Below, piece by piece: positions 51,079 to 59,605 of a stretch of 64,000 bases of DNA. The position numbers were made by a program, and so were the translations under genes. Position 1 is the first letter of the stretch. The number at the start of each line of letters is the position of its first letter. The stretch lies in NCBI RefSeq assembly GCF_019449565.1, contig NZ_JAGRPM010000011.1:62001-126000 (forward strand). Reading direction: 5' to 3'. The stretch comes from Rhodoblastus sp. GTDB lineage: Bacteria; Pseudomonadota; Alphaproteobacteria; Rhizobiales; Beijerinckiaceae. The notes beneath the pieces were generated by a model. The model was not told the origin of the DNA. It searched no databases and was given only the letters and a program-made list of their open reading frames with translations.

Positions 51079-52074
51079 TCAGCTCAAGGCCACATTGACC
51101 GCGCTTTCCGGCAATTCCTTCCCGAAAGAGCGCTGATAGAATTCAGCCACAAGCGGCCGCTCGAGCTCGTCGCATTTATTGAGGAAGGTCAGGCGGAAAG
51201 CGAAGCCGACATCGCCGAAGATCGCGGCGTTTTCCGCCCAGGTGATCACGGTTCGCGGACTCATGACGGTCGAAAGATCGCCCCCCATGAAGGCATTGCG
51301 GGTGAGATCGGCGACGCGCACCATCTTGTTGATGATGTCGAGGCTGTCCTTGTCCTTATGGAACTGCTTGACCTTGGCCGCGACAATATCGACCTCCTTG
51401 TCGTGCGGCAGATAGTTCAGGGTCGCGACGATCGACCAGCGGTCCATCTGCCCCTGATTGATCTGCTGCGTGCCGTGATAGAGGCCGGACGTGTCGCCGA
51501 GGCCAATGGTGTTCGCCGTCGCAAACAGCCGGAAAGCCGGGTGGGGACTGATGACCCGATTCTGGTCGAGCAGGGTCAGGCGTCCTGAAACTTCCAGGAC
51601 GCGCTGGATCACGAACATGACGTCGGGCCGGCCGGCGTCATATTCGTCGAAGCAAAGAGCCACGTTATGTTGTAGCGCCCAAGGCAGGATGCCGTCACGG
51701 AATTCAGTCACCTGCTGTCCGTCGCGCAGGACGATCGCATCCTTGCCGACGAGATCGATGCGCGAGACATGGCTGTCAAGATTGACGCGGACGCAGGGCC
51801 AGTTCAGCCGCGCCGCCACTTGCTCGATATGGGTCGATTTGCCGGTGCCGTGATAACCGGAAACCATCACGCGGCGGTTGTAGGCGAAGCCCGCGAGAAT
51901 GGCCAAGGTCGTCGTGCGGTCGAACAGATAATCCGGGTCGATGGCTGGGACATGCTCGTCGGCGACGGAAAAGGCCGGAACCTTCATGTCGGAATCGATC
52001 CCGAAAACCTCGCGCACCGAAACCATTTTGTCCGGGAGCCCCTGAACCAGCCCCGCAGAATGAGAAACTTGCAT
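51079..52074 (-). CDS. cobS: CobS, AAA+ ATPase subunit of cobaltochelatase
   Basis: CobS is the MoxR-like AAA+ partner of CobT. The 331-residue protein has [19 protein letters not shown] near the start, Walker [14 protein letters not shown], Walker [15 protein letters not shown] and the sensor segment [12 protein letters not shown]. The ATG at 52072-52074 is used; the preceding TTG would add one residue. With cobT and the DnaJ-like gene it makes one operon. Confidence 0.95.
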   Translation of the reverse strand: MQVSHSAGLVQGLPDKMVSVREVFGIDSDMKVPAFSVADEHVPAIDPDYLFDRTTTLAILAGFAYNRRVMVSGYHGTGKSTHIEQVAARLNWPCVRVNLDSHVSRIDLVGKDAIVLRDGQQVTEFRDGILPWALQHNVALCFDEYDAGRPDVMFVIQRVLEVSGRLTLLDQNRVISPHPAFRLFATANTIGLGDTSGLYHGTQQINQGQMDRWSIVATLNYLPHDKEVDIVAAKVKQFHKDKDSLDIINKMVRVADLTRNAFMGGDLSTVMSPRTVITWAENAAIFGDVGFAFRLTFLNKCDELERPLVAEFYQRSFGKELPESAVNVALS

Positions 52075-52265
52075 CAAACCTCCGTCTCCATTCCGCCAGA
52101 GGCAATTCCTGGCGGAGCGGATGATGACCGACTAACCTGCAAAGGCCTCAATCGAATTCAGACCCATGCGCGGCGGCCCTGACCTTTGCGCAACACGATA
52201 ACCTTGCGGCCGCGCTCGCCACAAGGGGGCGGAAACCAGTTCCGAAAGAACGAGATCCCTAAAGC

Positions 52266-52850
52266 TCAAACTGCGCGCGACGATCTCAATACGTTATAAG
52301 CGTTGATGATCTCGCGAAGCCGGTCTTCATTCGAGCGATCGCCGCCATTGGCGTCCGGATGCAATCTCTTGACCAGTTCCTTGTAGCGCGCCTTGATTTC
52401 GTCCGGCCCGGCCTCGTCGTCCAGTCCGAGCACGTTCAGCGCCTTCAGCGCGACCACGCCGTGCCGTGGCGCGCGGGCGGTCCGACGGGTCGTCCCGCCG
52501 CCCTCGCCGCGCATGCTGAACGGATCGCGCATCGGGCCGGAGGCGGCGTCCTGCCGATTCGCGCCCATTTTCCATGTCGGCCTATGCCCCGTGAGGGCGT
52601 CCTTCTGGTAGAGCAGGACCGCCTCATCGCTCATGCCGTTAAAATAATTATAGGTCGCATTATATTCACGCACATGATCGAGGCAGAATGAGAAATACTG
52701 CCCTTCGCGCAATCGCCCCATCGGCGCGCGAAATTGTCCCGCCACGTCGCAGCCTGGATGCTGACAGCGTGGCCCCGACGGAGCGGTCTGAGCCGGGCCG
52801 GCGTTGCGTCGCGTCCGGATTCGATCGAAGATGGGGGAATTAAAGTCCAT
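52266..52850 (-). CDS. DnaJ-domain protein linked to cobST
   Basis: The 194-residue protein has an unusual N-terminal part with a CxxxxCxx-type pattern (CQHPGCDVAGQFRAP and SFCLDHVREYN, possibly metal-binding) and a C-terminal J-domain (about 130-190: ALNVLGLDDEAGPDEIKARYKELVKRLHPDANGGD) with the HPD motif. It would recruit DnaK to a client. Conserved linkage with cobS-cobT suggests it serves that AAA+ complex. The ATG at 52848-52850 was preferred over an upstream GTG. It is divergent from bolA. Confidence 0.9.
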   Translation of the reverse strand: MDFNSPIFDRIRTRRNAGPAQTAPSGPRCQHPGCDVAGQFRAPMGRLREGQYFSFCLDHVREYNATYNYFNGMSDEAVLLYQKDALTGHRPTWKMGANRQDAASGPMRDPFSMRGEGGGTTRRTARAPRHGVVALKALNVLGLDDEAGPDEIKARYKELVKRLHPDANGGDRSNEDRLREIINAYNVLRSSRAV

Positions 52851-52952
52851 GTCGAACACAATATGGTCGAAGAGGCGGCCGGAGCAAGAACGCGAGATAG
52901 ATTAAATCGCTTGACGGCCCGGCCCCGTCCCATGGAACCCAGGAGAATCAAT

Positions 52953-53249
52953 ATGGCGCAATCAGCTGAACAAACCGTCCGCGAACGCATGGAATCCAAA
53001 CTGACGACGGCCTTCACGCCTCAATTCCTGAAGGTCATCGACGAATCGCACAAACACGCCGGTCACGCCGGCCATGACGGCGGCGCCGGCCATGGCGGCG
53101 AGACGCATTTCAGGGTCCAGATGATATCGCCCGGCTTTTCAGGCAAGAGCCGCATCGAGCGCCACCGCGCCGTCAACAGCCTTTTGGCCGAGGAAATTGC
53201 TGGCGGCGTCCACGCCCTCGCGCTCGAAATCAAGGCGCCGGGCGAGTGA
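52953..53249 (+). CDS. BolA family protein
   Basis: The 98-residue protein has the BolA fold (MESKLTTAFTPQFLKVIDESHKHAGHAG, THFRVQMISPGFSGKSRIERHRAVNSLLAEEI). BolA proteins pair with monothiol glutaredoxins and handle [2Fe-2S] clusters or regulate transcription. A histidine/glycine-rich insert (HAGHAGHDGGAGHGG, about residues 36-50) between helix and strand is longer than in E. coli BolA and may bind metal. ATG 52953 has AGGAGA upstream. It is divergent from the DnaJ-cobS-cobT operon. Confidence 0.92.
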   Translation: MAQSAEQTVRERMESKLTTAFTPQFLKVIDESHKHAGHAGHDGGAGHGGETHFRVQMISPGFSGKSRIERHRAVNSLLAEEIAGGVHALALEIKAPGE

Positions 53250-53450
53250 ATGTGGCGCGCCGCCATAAAAGAGTCTTAAAAGCGCGCTTCACAAGGCAGG
53301 TGTGGCGCAATGCCGGAAGCGGCGTAATTGCGTTTCGATCAGCCTGGTTCAAAACAGCCCGGCGGCAATGAACCAGCGGTTTCGCTCCGGTCCTGGCTCG
53401 AACCGTGCTTTCACTCCGCGCCGGAGCAATCCGGCCGAATTGGCGCGAGA

Positions 53451-54869
53451 ATGATGACTGCTTCGAATCGCTTCAGGTTTCGACGGGTTCAGCTGGCTGT
53501 AATCGCAGCAGCTGTCCTGCTCCAGGGACCGCTCGGTGCAACAGCCTTTGCGGCGCACAAGCGCCCGGCGGCGCATGCGCAGGCGAAGGCCATACCGGTC
53601 CACCATACGCCGCCGCCCTTCATTGCGACGGATCTGGCGACCGGCCGCGTGATCGAGGCGCGCGACGCGACGCGCCCCTGGTATCCGGCCTCCGTCACCA
53701 AATTGATGACGGTTTATGTCGCGCTCAATGCGGTTCGGCAGGGCCGTCTCAGCCTCGACACCCCACTCGTTGTTTCGGCGCGCGCCGCGAATATGAAGCC
53801 GTCAAAAATGGGTTTCGCGCCAGGCTCGCAGGTGACGCTCGACAATGCGCTCAAGATGTTGATGGTGAAATCGGCCAATGACATCGCCGTCGCGATCGCC
53901 GAGGGCGTTTCCGGCTCCGTCGAATCCTTCGCCGCCGAAATGAACCAGACAGCCTCGGCGCTCGGCATGCGGGAATCGCATTTCGTCAATCCCAACGGCC
54001 TCCCCGATCCCGCCCATGTCAGCTCCGCGCGAGACATGGCCGTCCTCGGCCGCGCGCTGCTGCTCGGCTTTCCGCAATATGCCGATCTTTACAATATTGG
54101 CGCGCTGAAGCTCGGCGAACAGGTCATCCCGACCCACAACGGCCTGATTGGCCGCTATCCCGGCGCTGACGGCATGAAGACCGGCTTCACCTGCCCGGCG
54201 GGGTTCAACCTGGTCGCCAGCGCGACGCGCGGCGGACGGAAGGTCATTGTCGTGGTCATGGGCGATACGTCCGCGCGCGTCCGCACGGCGCATGCGGCGG
54301 ACTTGCTGGACCGCGCCTTCGCGGCGTCGCAGCTCGGGGAGCCGGCCAGCGACCTGGCTTCGGTCGGCGGCGCGCCGCCTGACATGCGCGGCGAGATTTG
54401 CGTGAGGCGAAGCCAGAAAGCCCAGCTCGAGGCCGAAACGGAAGATTTTTCCGCCGCGATATCCTCCGCCACCGGATCGGCGCCGCCCGCGCCCGGCAAT
54501 GGCGCGCAGATCGCCGCCTTGCCGCGTCCCGCCTATGACGCCGTCCCCGTTTTTATCGGCGCCGCGCCCGGTTATCAGGGGCCGGTCGCCGGACCGCGTC
54601 CCGCCAACACCCCCATCGGCGCCATCGCCTATGCGCAGCCGGAGCACGCCGCCGCGCCGTCGCCCATTAAGCCCGATCCCAAGGCGCTTCCCATGAAGCG
54701 CGAGGCGCAGGCCAAGCATAAGGCGAAGCCCGAGGCCAAGGCCAGCCACAAGCCAGCCCCCAGGGCCGCGGCCAAACCCGCCAAGGAACACCCAAAAACC
54801 GCGTCTCCGAAACCGGCCAAACATCCCGATAAAGCCGCGGCCGCCGCCAGCAAGACGGGGCAGAATTGA
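53451..54869 (+). CDS. D-alanyl-D-alanine carboxypeptidase (serine type)
   Basis: This penicillin-binding protein trims pentapeptides in the periplasm. The 472-residue protein has a signal peptide (about 1-35), the active-site tetrad S81-V-T-K84, S141-A-N143 and K243-T-G245, and a long C-terminal region rich in alanine, proline and lysine (about 390-470) instead of a PBP5-like C-terminal domain. The basic tail could bind the cell wall. Its last codons overlap the following GTPase gene (TTGA), suggesting coupling. Confidence 0.93.
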   Translation: MMTASNRFRFRRVQLAVIAAAVLLQGPLGATAFAAHKRPAAHAQAKAIPVHHTPPPFIATDLATGRVIEARDATRPWYPASVTKLMTVYVALNAVRQGRLSLDTPLVVSARAANMKPSKMGFAPGSQVTLDNALKMLMVKSANDIAVAIAEGVSGSVESFAAEMNQTASALGMRESHFVNPNGLPDPAHVSSARDMAVLGRALLLGFPQYADLYNIGALKLGEQVIPTHNGLIGRYPGADGMKTGFTCPAGFNLVASATRGGRKVIVVVMGDTSARVRTAHAADLLDRAFAASQLGEPASDLASVGGAPPDMRGEICVRRSQKAQLEAETEDFSAAISSATGSAPPAPGNGAQIAALPRPAYDAVPVFIGAAPGYQGPVAGPRPANTPIGAIAYAQPEHAAAPSPIKPDPKALPMKREAQAKHKAKPEAKASHKPAPRAAAKPAKEHPKTASPKPAKHPDKAAAAASKTGQN

Positions 54870-56014
54870 CCAGCGGGCCTGGGGCCCGTCGCCCGGCGGC
54901 GCCGATTCCCGTGACCGTGCTCACCGGCTTCCTCGGCGCGGGGAAGACGACTTTGCTCAATCGGCTGCTGCAGGATCCGGCGCTGGCGCGCACGGTCGTC
55001 CTGATCAATGAATTTGGCGAGATCGGGCTTGACCATCTGTTCGTCGAGAAGATCGACGGCGACATGGTCATGATGGCCTCGGGCTGCCTCTGCTGCACGC
55101 TCCGGGGCGATCTGATCGACGCGCTCGAGAATCTGTTGCGCCGGCTCGACAACGGGCGCATCCCGCCCTTTGACCGCCTCATCATCGAGACGACGGGCCT
55201 GGCCGATCCCGCGCCCGTGCTGCACACGATCATGAGCCATCCCTATCTGCTGTTGCGCTTCCGGCTCGATGGCGTCGTGACCGTGGTCGACGCGGTCAAT
55301 GGCGAGGCGACGCTGGTGGCTCATCCCGAGGCCGTCAGGCAGGCTGCCGTCGCCGACCGACTCGTGCTGTCCAAATGCGACCTGCTCCAGTCCGATGAGG
55401 AAAAACGGGCGCTGGAGCGTCTGCGCGAGCGCCTGTCGACCCTCAATCCGACCGCGCGCCTGCTGGACGTTTCCGAATCCTTCGACGCCGAACATCTGCT
55501 GGACGCTGGCCTGTATAATCCCGCGACCAAAGCCCCCGACGTCGCGCGCTGGCTGAATGCGGAAAATCTGGCCAAGGCGGATCACGACCATCGCCATGGG
55601 CATGGCAACGCGCATGACGACGTCAACCGCCATGGCGAATCCATTCGCGCCTTCTGCCTGACCAGCGAAACGCCGATGCCGCCCTCGGCTTGCGATCTGT
55701 TCCTCGAAATCCTGCGCAACGCCCACGGCCCCAATCTGCTTCGGGTCAAGGGAATTATCGCGCTCGCCGACGATCCGAACCGGCCCTTGATCATCCACGG
55801 CGTCCAGCACATTTTCCATCCGCCCGTGCGGCTTGACGCTTGGCCTGACGCCGATCACCGGACCAGAATCGTCTTCATCGTCAAGGATCTGAGTCCCCAT
55901 TTCATTCAGGGGCTCCATGACGCTTTCGTCGGCAAGCCGAATATCGGCCAGCCAGACGCGATGGCGCTTGCCGACAATCCCCTCAAGCCGTCGCTCGGCG
56001 GTCTGCTGGCTTGA
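54866..56014 (+). CDS. COG0523 GTPase (CobW/ZNG1-like metallochaperone)
   Basis: This is a G3E-family GTPase that hands a metal, mostly zinc or cobalt, to client proteins. The 382-residue protein has Walker A GFLGAGKTT (residues 21-29), the metal site CxCC at residues 74-77 (GCLCCTL), a SKCD base-recognition motif, and a histidine-rich patch (DHDHRHGHGNAH) before the C-terminal domain. The likely start is TTG overlapping the preceding stop codon; a GTG 45 bases further is an alternative. No Zur-like operator was seen. Confidence 0.9.
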   Translation: MTSGPGARRPAAPIPVTVLTGFLGAGKTTLLNRLLQDPALARTVVLINEFGEIGLDHLFVEKIDGDMVMMASGCLCCTLRGDLIDALENLLRRLDNGRIPPFDRLIIETTGLADPAPVLHTIMSHPYLLLRFRLDGVVTVVDAVNGEATLVAHPEAVRQAAVADRLVLSKCDLLQSDEEKRALERLRERLSTLNPTARLLDVSESFDAEHLLDAGLYNPATKAPDVARWLNAENLAKADHDHRHGHGNAHDDVNRHGESIRAFCLTSETPMPPSACDLFLEILRNAHGPNLLRVKGIIALADDPNRPLIIHGVQHIFHPPVRLDAWPDADHRTRIVFIVKDLSPHFIQGLHDAFVGKPNIGQPDAMALADNPLKPSLGGLLA

Positions 56015-56199
56015 GACGAAAAGCCGACGCCCTAATGGCCTGAAACTTGATTGAACCGAACTGCTGGGGAGAGTTTCGAGGTTTTTCAGATCGAAATGAT
56101 CCAGCAGCCCCATTTTGGCGCTGGCGCCTTCGAGCTTCCTGTTCTGAAGCGTCCTGCTCTGAAGCGACTTGGCCATCCGAATTGGCGCGGTTGACGGAA

Positions 56200-57453
56200 A
56201 TGTTCAGACGTCCGCAATTCACGCATCAGCCCACCGCGTTCGGCGCGTCCGAGCGCTCCGGCCTGTTTGACGAACGCCGTTTCCATGGCCGCTGTGATGC
56301 GGATCGCTCTGTCCTTCCTGCTTTCGTCGAATGTATAGGAGCCGAACAGGCGCGGCGTCATATTGGGGCCTGGACCGACCTGACGACGCGCGCGCTTGAG
56401 TCGAACATCTTTCTGGATCCGGCCTTCGCCCTGCCGGCCGCGCAACATCTTTCCGACCAAAAATATCCCGAATTTTTGCTGGCCTGGGAGCAGGACAGAA
56501 CATCGCCGCGCAAACGCCTCATTGCCGTCTGGCCCATTGTGCGGTCGCGCCTGTGGTTCGGTTCAACCCGCAAGACATGGGTGCACGACTATTGCTGTTC
56601 CGGAGCGCCGCTGCTTGACAAGGCTCAGGCGCTTCGCGGTCTCGATGCGATCTTTGATCATTTGCGGACGTCGAAAAGCCCCGCCTCCGTCCTTGCGATC
56701 TCACAAATCCGGGAACATGGCGCGACCGCTTCCCTTCTGCGCCGTTTTTCAGCGCTCAGGGGCCTCGCGCTCAACATCGTCGCGCAATATGACCGCGCCG
56801 CGCTCGACGCCGCGCAGCCCGGCGTCTCCGCGGCCGATTTCGTTTCGCGAAAAAAGAGGAAGGAGCTGGATCGCCAGCTGCGCCGTCTCCGCGATAAAGG
56901 GCCGCTGACTTTCGGCGTGGCGCGCGAAGGGGCCGACCTCGCGCGGCATATCGAATCCTTCCTCGCTCTCGAAACCAGCGGCTGGAAGGGGCGGGACGGC
57001 GGCGCATTTCTGAACAGGCCGAACCACGCCGCCTTTATCCGGTCGATGGCCCCAGCTTTGGGCGCAGAGGGAAAATGCCGGGTCTACTGGATGGCCTGCA
57101 AGGGAAAGCTCATTGCCAGCAATATCGTCTTCTTTGCCGGCGAGACCGCATATTTCTGGAAGACAGCTTATGACGAGGACTTCGCCTTCGCTTCGCCCGG
57201 CGTCTTGCTCGCCATGAGCATGACGGAATCCCTGTTGCGTGAGCCGGGACTTGGCACGGTTGATTCCTGCGCGATTTCGGATCATCCCATGATCGACCAC
57301 ATCTGGCGCGATCGGACGCCTATGGCCGACGTCATGCTGTCGCTGCGCGCCGATAAGCCGCACCAGCTCGAAGGCGCGGTTCAACGCGAATTGTTCCGCC
57401 GGCGCCTGCGCGAAAAAGCCAAATCGGCCTGGGCTCGTCTCGGATTCGCCTAA
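56200..57453 (+). CDS. GNAT-type acetyltransferase, CelD/BcsL-like
   Basis: The 417-residue protein has the features of the GNAT_like/CelD family: LLRRFSALRGLALNIVA, SAADFVSRKKRKELDRQLRRL, and the tail segment YFWKTAYDEDFAFASPGVLLAMSM. Such proteins acylate cell-envelope polysaccharides or peptides. ATG 56200 with GACGGAA upstream was chosen; a longer open frame from 56047 adds low-complexity sequence (repeated CSEA) that looks non-coding. It is followed by the S4 protein after 14 bases. Confidence 0.78.
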   Translation: MFRRPQFTHQPTAFGASERSGLFDERRFHGRCDADRSVLPAFVECIGAEQARRHIGAWTDLTTRALESNIFLDPAFALPAAQHLSDQKYPEFLLAWEQDRTSPRKRLIAVWPIVRSRLWFGSTRKTWVHDYCCSGAPLLDKAQALRGLDAIFDHLRTSKSPASVLAISQIREHGATASLLRRFSALRGLALNIVAQYDRAALDAAQPGVSAADFVSRKKRKELDRQLRRLRDKGPLTFGVAREGADLARHIESFLALETSGWKGRDGGAFLNRPNHAAFIRSMAPALGAEGKCRVYWMACKGKLIASNIVFFAGETAYFWKTAYDEDFAFASPGVLLAMSMTESLLREPGLGTVDSCAISDHPMIDHIWRDRTPMADVMLSLRADKPHQLEGAVQRELFRRRLREKAKSAWARLGFA

Positions 57454-57467
57454 GCGCGAGGCAAGAC

Positions 57468-57779
57468 ATGAATTCAGGCGAAAATCGTCAGCGTCTCGAT
57501 AAATGGCTTTGGCACGCACGCATCATCAAAACGCGCACCGGCGCCGCCCAGTTCATCATTCAAGGCCATGTCCGGGTCAATTCGAAACGAGTCGAGCAGT
57601 CGGCCAAGCCAGTCGGCGCCGGCGACGTACTCACCATCGCCTTTCACAATCGGGTCGTCGTTCTGGAGGTTCTGGCTTGCGCCGACAGGCGCGGCCCCTA
57701 TGCCGAAGCGACGAAACTCTATCGGCTGATCGAGGGCAGATTGGGGCCAAGTCTCGAAACGCCCGAAAGCCCGGATTGA
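57468..57779 (+). CDS. S4-domain RNA-binding protein (Hsp15-like)
   Basis: The 103-residue protein starts NRQRLDKWLWHARIIKTRTGAAQFIIQGHVRVNSKRV, the S4 domain of the Hsp15/YrfH family that binds stalled 50S subunits carrying peptidyl-tRNA. In many relatives it lies next to fdxA and carD; here it is about 9 kb away. A minus-strand terminator for the neighbouring convergent gene lies immediately downstream. Confidence 0.9.
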   Translation: MNSGENRQRLDKWLWHARIIKTRTGAAQFIIQGHVRVNSKRVEQSAKPVGAGDVLTIAFHNRVVVLEVLACADRRGPYAEATKLYRLIEGRLGPSLETPESPD

Positions 57780-57781
57780 TC

Positions 57782-57814
57782 AAAAAAAGCGCCCGCTCAG
57801 GATTGAGCGGACGC
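57782..57814 (-). terminator. Terminator of the methylsuccinyl-CoA dehydrogenase gene
   Basis: On the minus strand GCGTCCGCTCA pairs with TGAGCGGGCGC (one mismatch) around a four-base loop and is followed by TTTTTTTG. It lies 27 bases past the stop codon at 57842. Confidence 0.88.
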
Positions 57815-57841
57815 CGATATCAGAGCCCTGATTGAGCTCGA

Positions 57842-59512
57842 TCAACCTTCGAGCAAACGGCGCGCGATCACCTGCGCCTGGATTTCCGCCGCGCCTTCGA
57901 AAATATTCAGAATGCGGGCGTCGCAAAGGACGCGCGAAACCGGATATTCCAGCGCGAAACCATTGCCGCCGTGAATTTGCAGAGCATTGTCCGCCGCCGC
58001 CCAGGCGACGCGGGCGCCGAGCAGTTTCGCTTGCCCCGCCTCGAGATCGCAGCGCTTGCCCTCGTCCTTCGCGCGCGCCGCGAAATAGGTGAGCTGGCGC
58101 GCGATATGGATTTCCACCGCCATCATGGCGATCTTGTCAGCCACGCGCGGGAAGTGGATCAAGGCTTTGCCGAACTGGATGCGCTCCTTCGCATAGCGCA
58201 AGCCCAGCTCCATCGCGGATTGCGCCACGCCGACCGCGCGTGCGGCAGTCTGAATGCGGGCGCCCTCGAACGTCTGCATCAACTGCTTGAAGCCCTGGCC
58301 CTCGACGCCGCCGAGCAGGTTTTCGACGGGAACTTCGAAACCGTCGAAAGCGATTTCATATTCCTTCATGCCGCGATAGCCGAGCACTTCGATCTCGCCG
58401 CCGGACATGCCCTTGGCCGGGAAGGGATTGGAATCGTCGCCGCGCGGCTTTTCAGCCAGCAGCATGGACAGGCCCTTGTAGCCCGGCTCGCTGGGATTGG
58501 TGCGGGTCAGCACCGTCATCAGATCGGCGCGAACCGGATGGGTGATCCAGGTCTTGTTGCCATTGACGACATATTTGTCGCCCTCGCGCACGGCGCGGGT
58601 CCGCAGCGACGCGAGGTCGGAACCGGTATTCGGCTCCGTGAAGACCGCCGTTGGAAGGATTTCGCCAGAGGCGATCTTCGGCAGATATTTTTCCTTCTGT
58701 TCCTGCGTGCCGCCGCAAAGGATCAGTTCGCCCGCGATTTCCGAGCGGGTGCCGAGCGAGCCGACGCCAATATAGGCGCGCGACAATTCTTCCGTGACGA
58801 CGCACATCGCCACTTTGCCGAGGCCCATGCCGCCATATTCCTCCGGCACGGTCAGGCCGAACACGCCGAGGTCTGCGAGGCCCTGGATGATTTCGAGCGG
58901 AATATAGGCGTTCTTCAAATGCCATTCATGCGCATGGGGCAGCACTTCGGCTTCCGCATATTTGCGAATTTCTTCGCGAATGGCCTCAAGCGTCTCGTCG
59001 AGACCCGGCGAGCCAACGGTTGCCGAGGCTTCGGCATGATCGACCAGATCAACCAGGCGCGCGCGGTTGGGCGCGGTATTGCCGGTCGCGATCAGGGTTT
59101 CGATCGCGGCGATGCGCTTTGCCGCAATCGTTTCATTGGCAAGGCCGAAATCGCCAAGACGGATGAACTCGCCCTGGCTCATCGGGATGCCGCCGAAGAT
59201 CTGGGCGAGATATTCGCCGACGCCGATCCGGGTCAGCAGATCCTCGGTCTCGCCATAGCGGCCTTCGGCCTTCTGACGCTCCGCGTAGGCCAGCAATTCG
59301 CGGACGGATTCGACATAGGTCGCGAGCCAGGCGATGCCATGCGCCGCATGCTGCTCACGCTCGATCGCCGCATTGGACAACTTGCCGTTTTCGGTCACCT
59401 TGGCGCGAACGCTGGCGACCGCCTCGGCATAAAGGGCTTCGATGGCGTGGTTCGCCTCGCGGCCGAGCTCGAAAAATTCGTCGGTGGCGATCGTGTGCGC
59501 GGCCTGCGTCAT
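57842..59512 (-). CDS. mcd: (2S)-Methylsuccinyl-CoA dehydrogenase, acyl-CoA dehydrogenase family
   Basis: The enzyme oxidises (2S)-methylsuccinyl-CoA to mesaconyl-CoA in the ethylmalonyl-CoA pathway. At 556 residues it carries the unusual N-terminal extension (about 170 residues, all helical) that separates Mcd from the about 380-residue acyl-CoA dehydrogenases, then FAD-binding segments TEPNTGSDLASLRT and WITHPV, and the catalytic glutamate in TFEGARIQTAARAVGVAQ. It is likely to be soluble and FAD-dependent and to feed electrons to ETF. The gene stands alone. The alternative, a general long acyl-CoA dehydrogenase, is less likely because of the extension. Confidence 0.85.
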   Translation of the reverse strand: MTQAAHTIATDEFFELGREANHAIEALYAEAVASVRAKVTENGKLSNAAIEREQHAAHGIAWLATYVESVRELLAYAERQKAEGRYGETEDLLTRIGVGEYLAQIFGGIPMSQGEFIRLGDFGLANETIAAKRIAAIETLIATGNTAPNRARLVDLVDHAEASATVGSPGLDETLEAIREEIRKYAEAEVLPHAHEWHLKNAYIPLEIIQGLADLGVFGLTVPEEYGGMGLGKVAMCVVTEELSRAYIGVGSLGTRSEIAGELILCGGTQEQKEKYLPKIASGEILPTAVFTEPNTGSDLASLRTRAVREGDKYVVNGNKTWITHPVRADLMTVLTRTNPSEPGYKGLSMLLAEKPRGDDSNPFPAKGMSGGEIEVLGYRGMKEYEIAFDGFEVPVENLLGGVEGQGFKQLMQTFEGARIQTAARAVGVAQSAMELGLRYAKERIQFGKALIHFPRVADKIAMMAVEIHIARQLTYFAARAKDEGKRCDLEAGQAKLLGARVAWAAADNALQIHGGNGFALEYPVSRVLCDARILNIFEGAAEIQAQVIARRLLEG

Positions 59513-59605
59513 CCGGGACTCCTGATCTGGCTGCTACGGGCTTGATAGAGATCAATCTGTGACTTTATTGCCAGCCCGGATGCCGCAGCGCAATATGTCT
59601 TGGCG

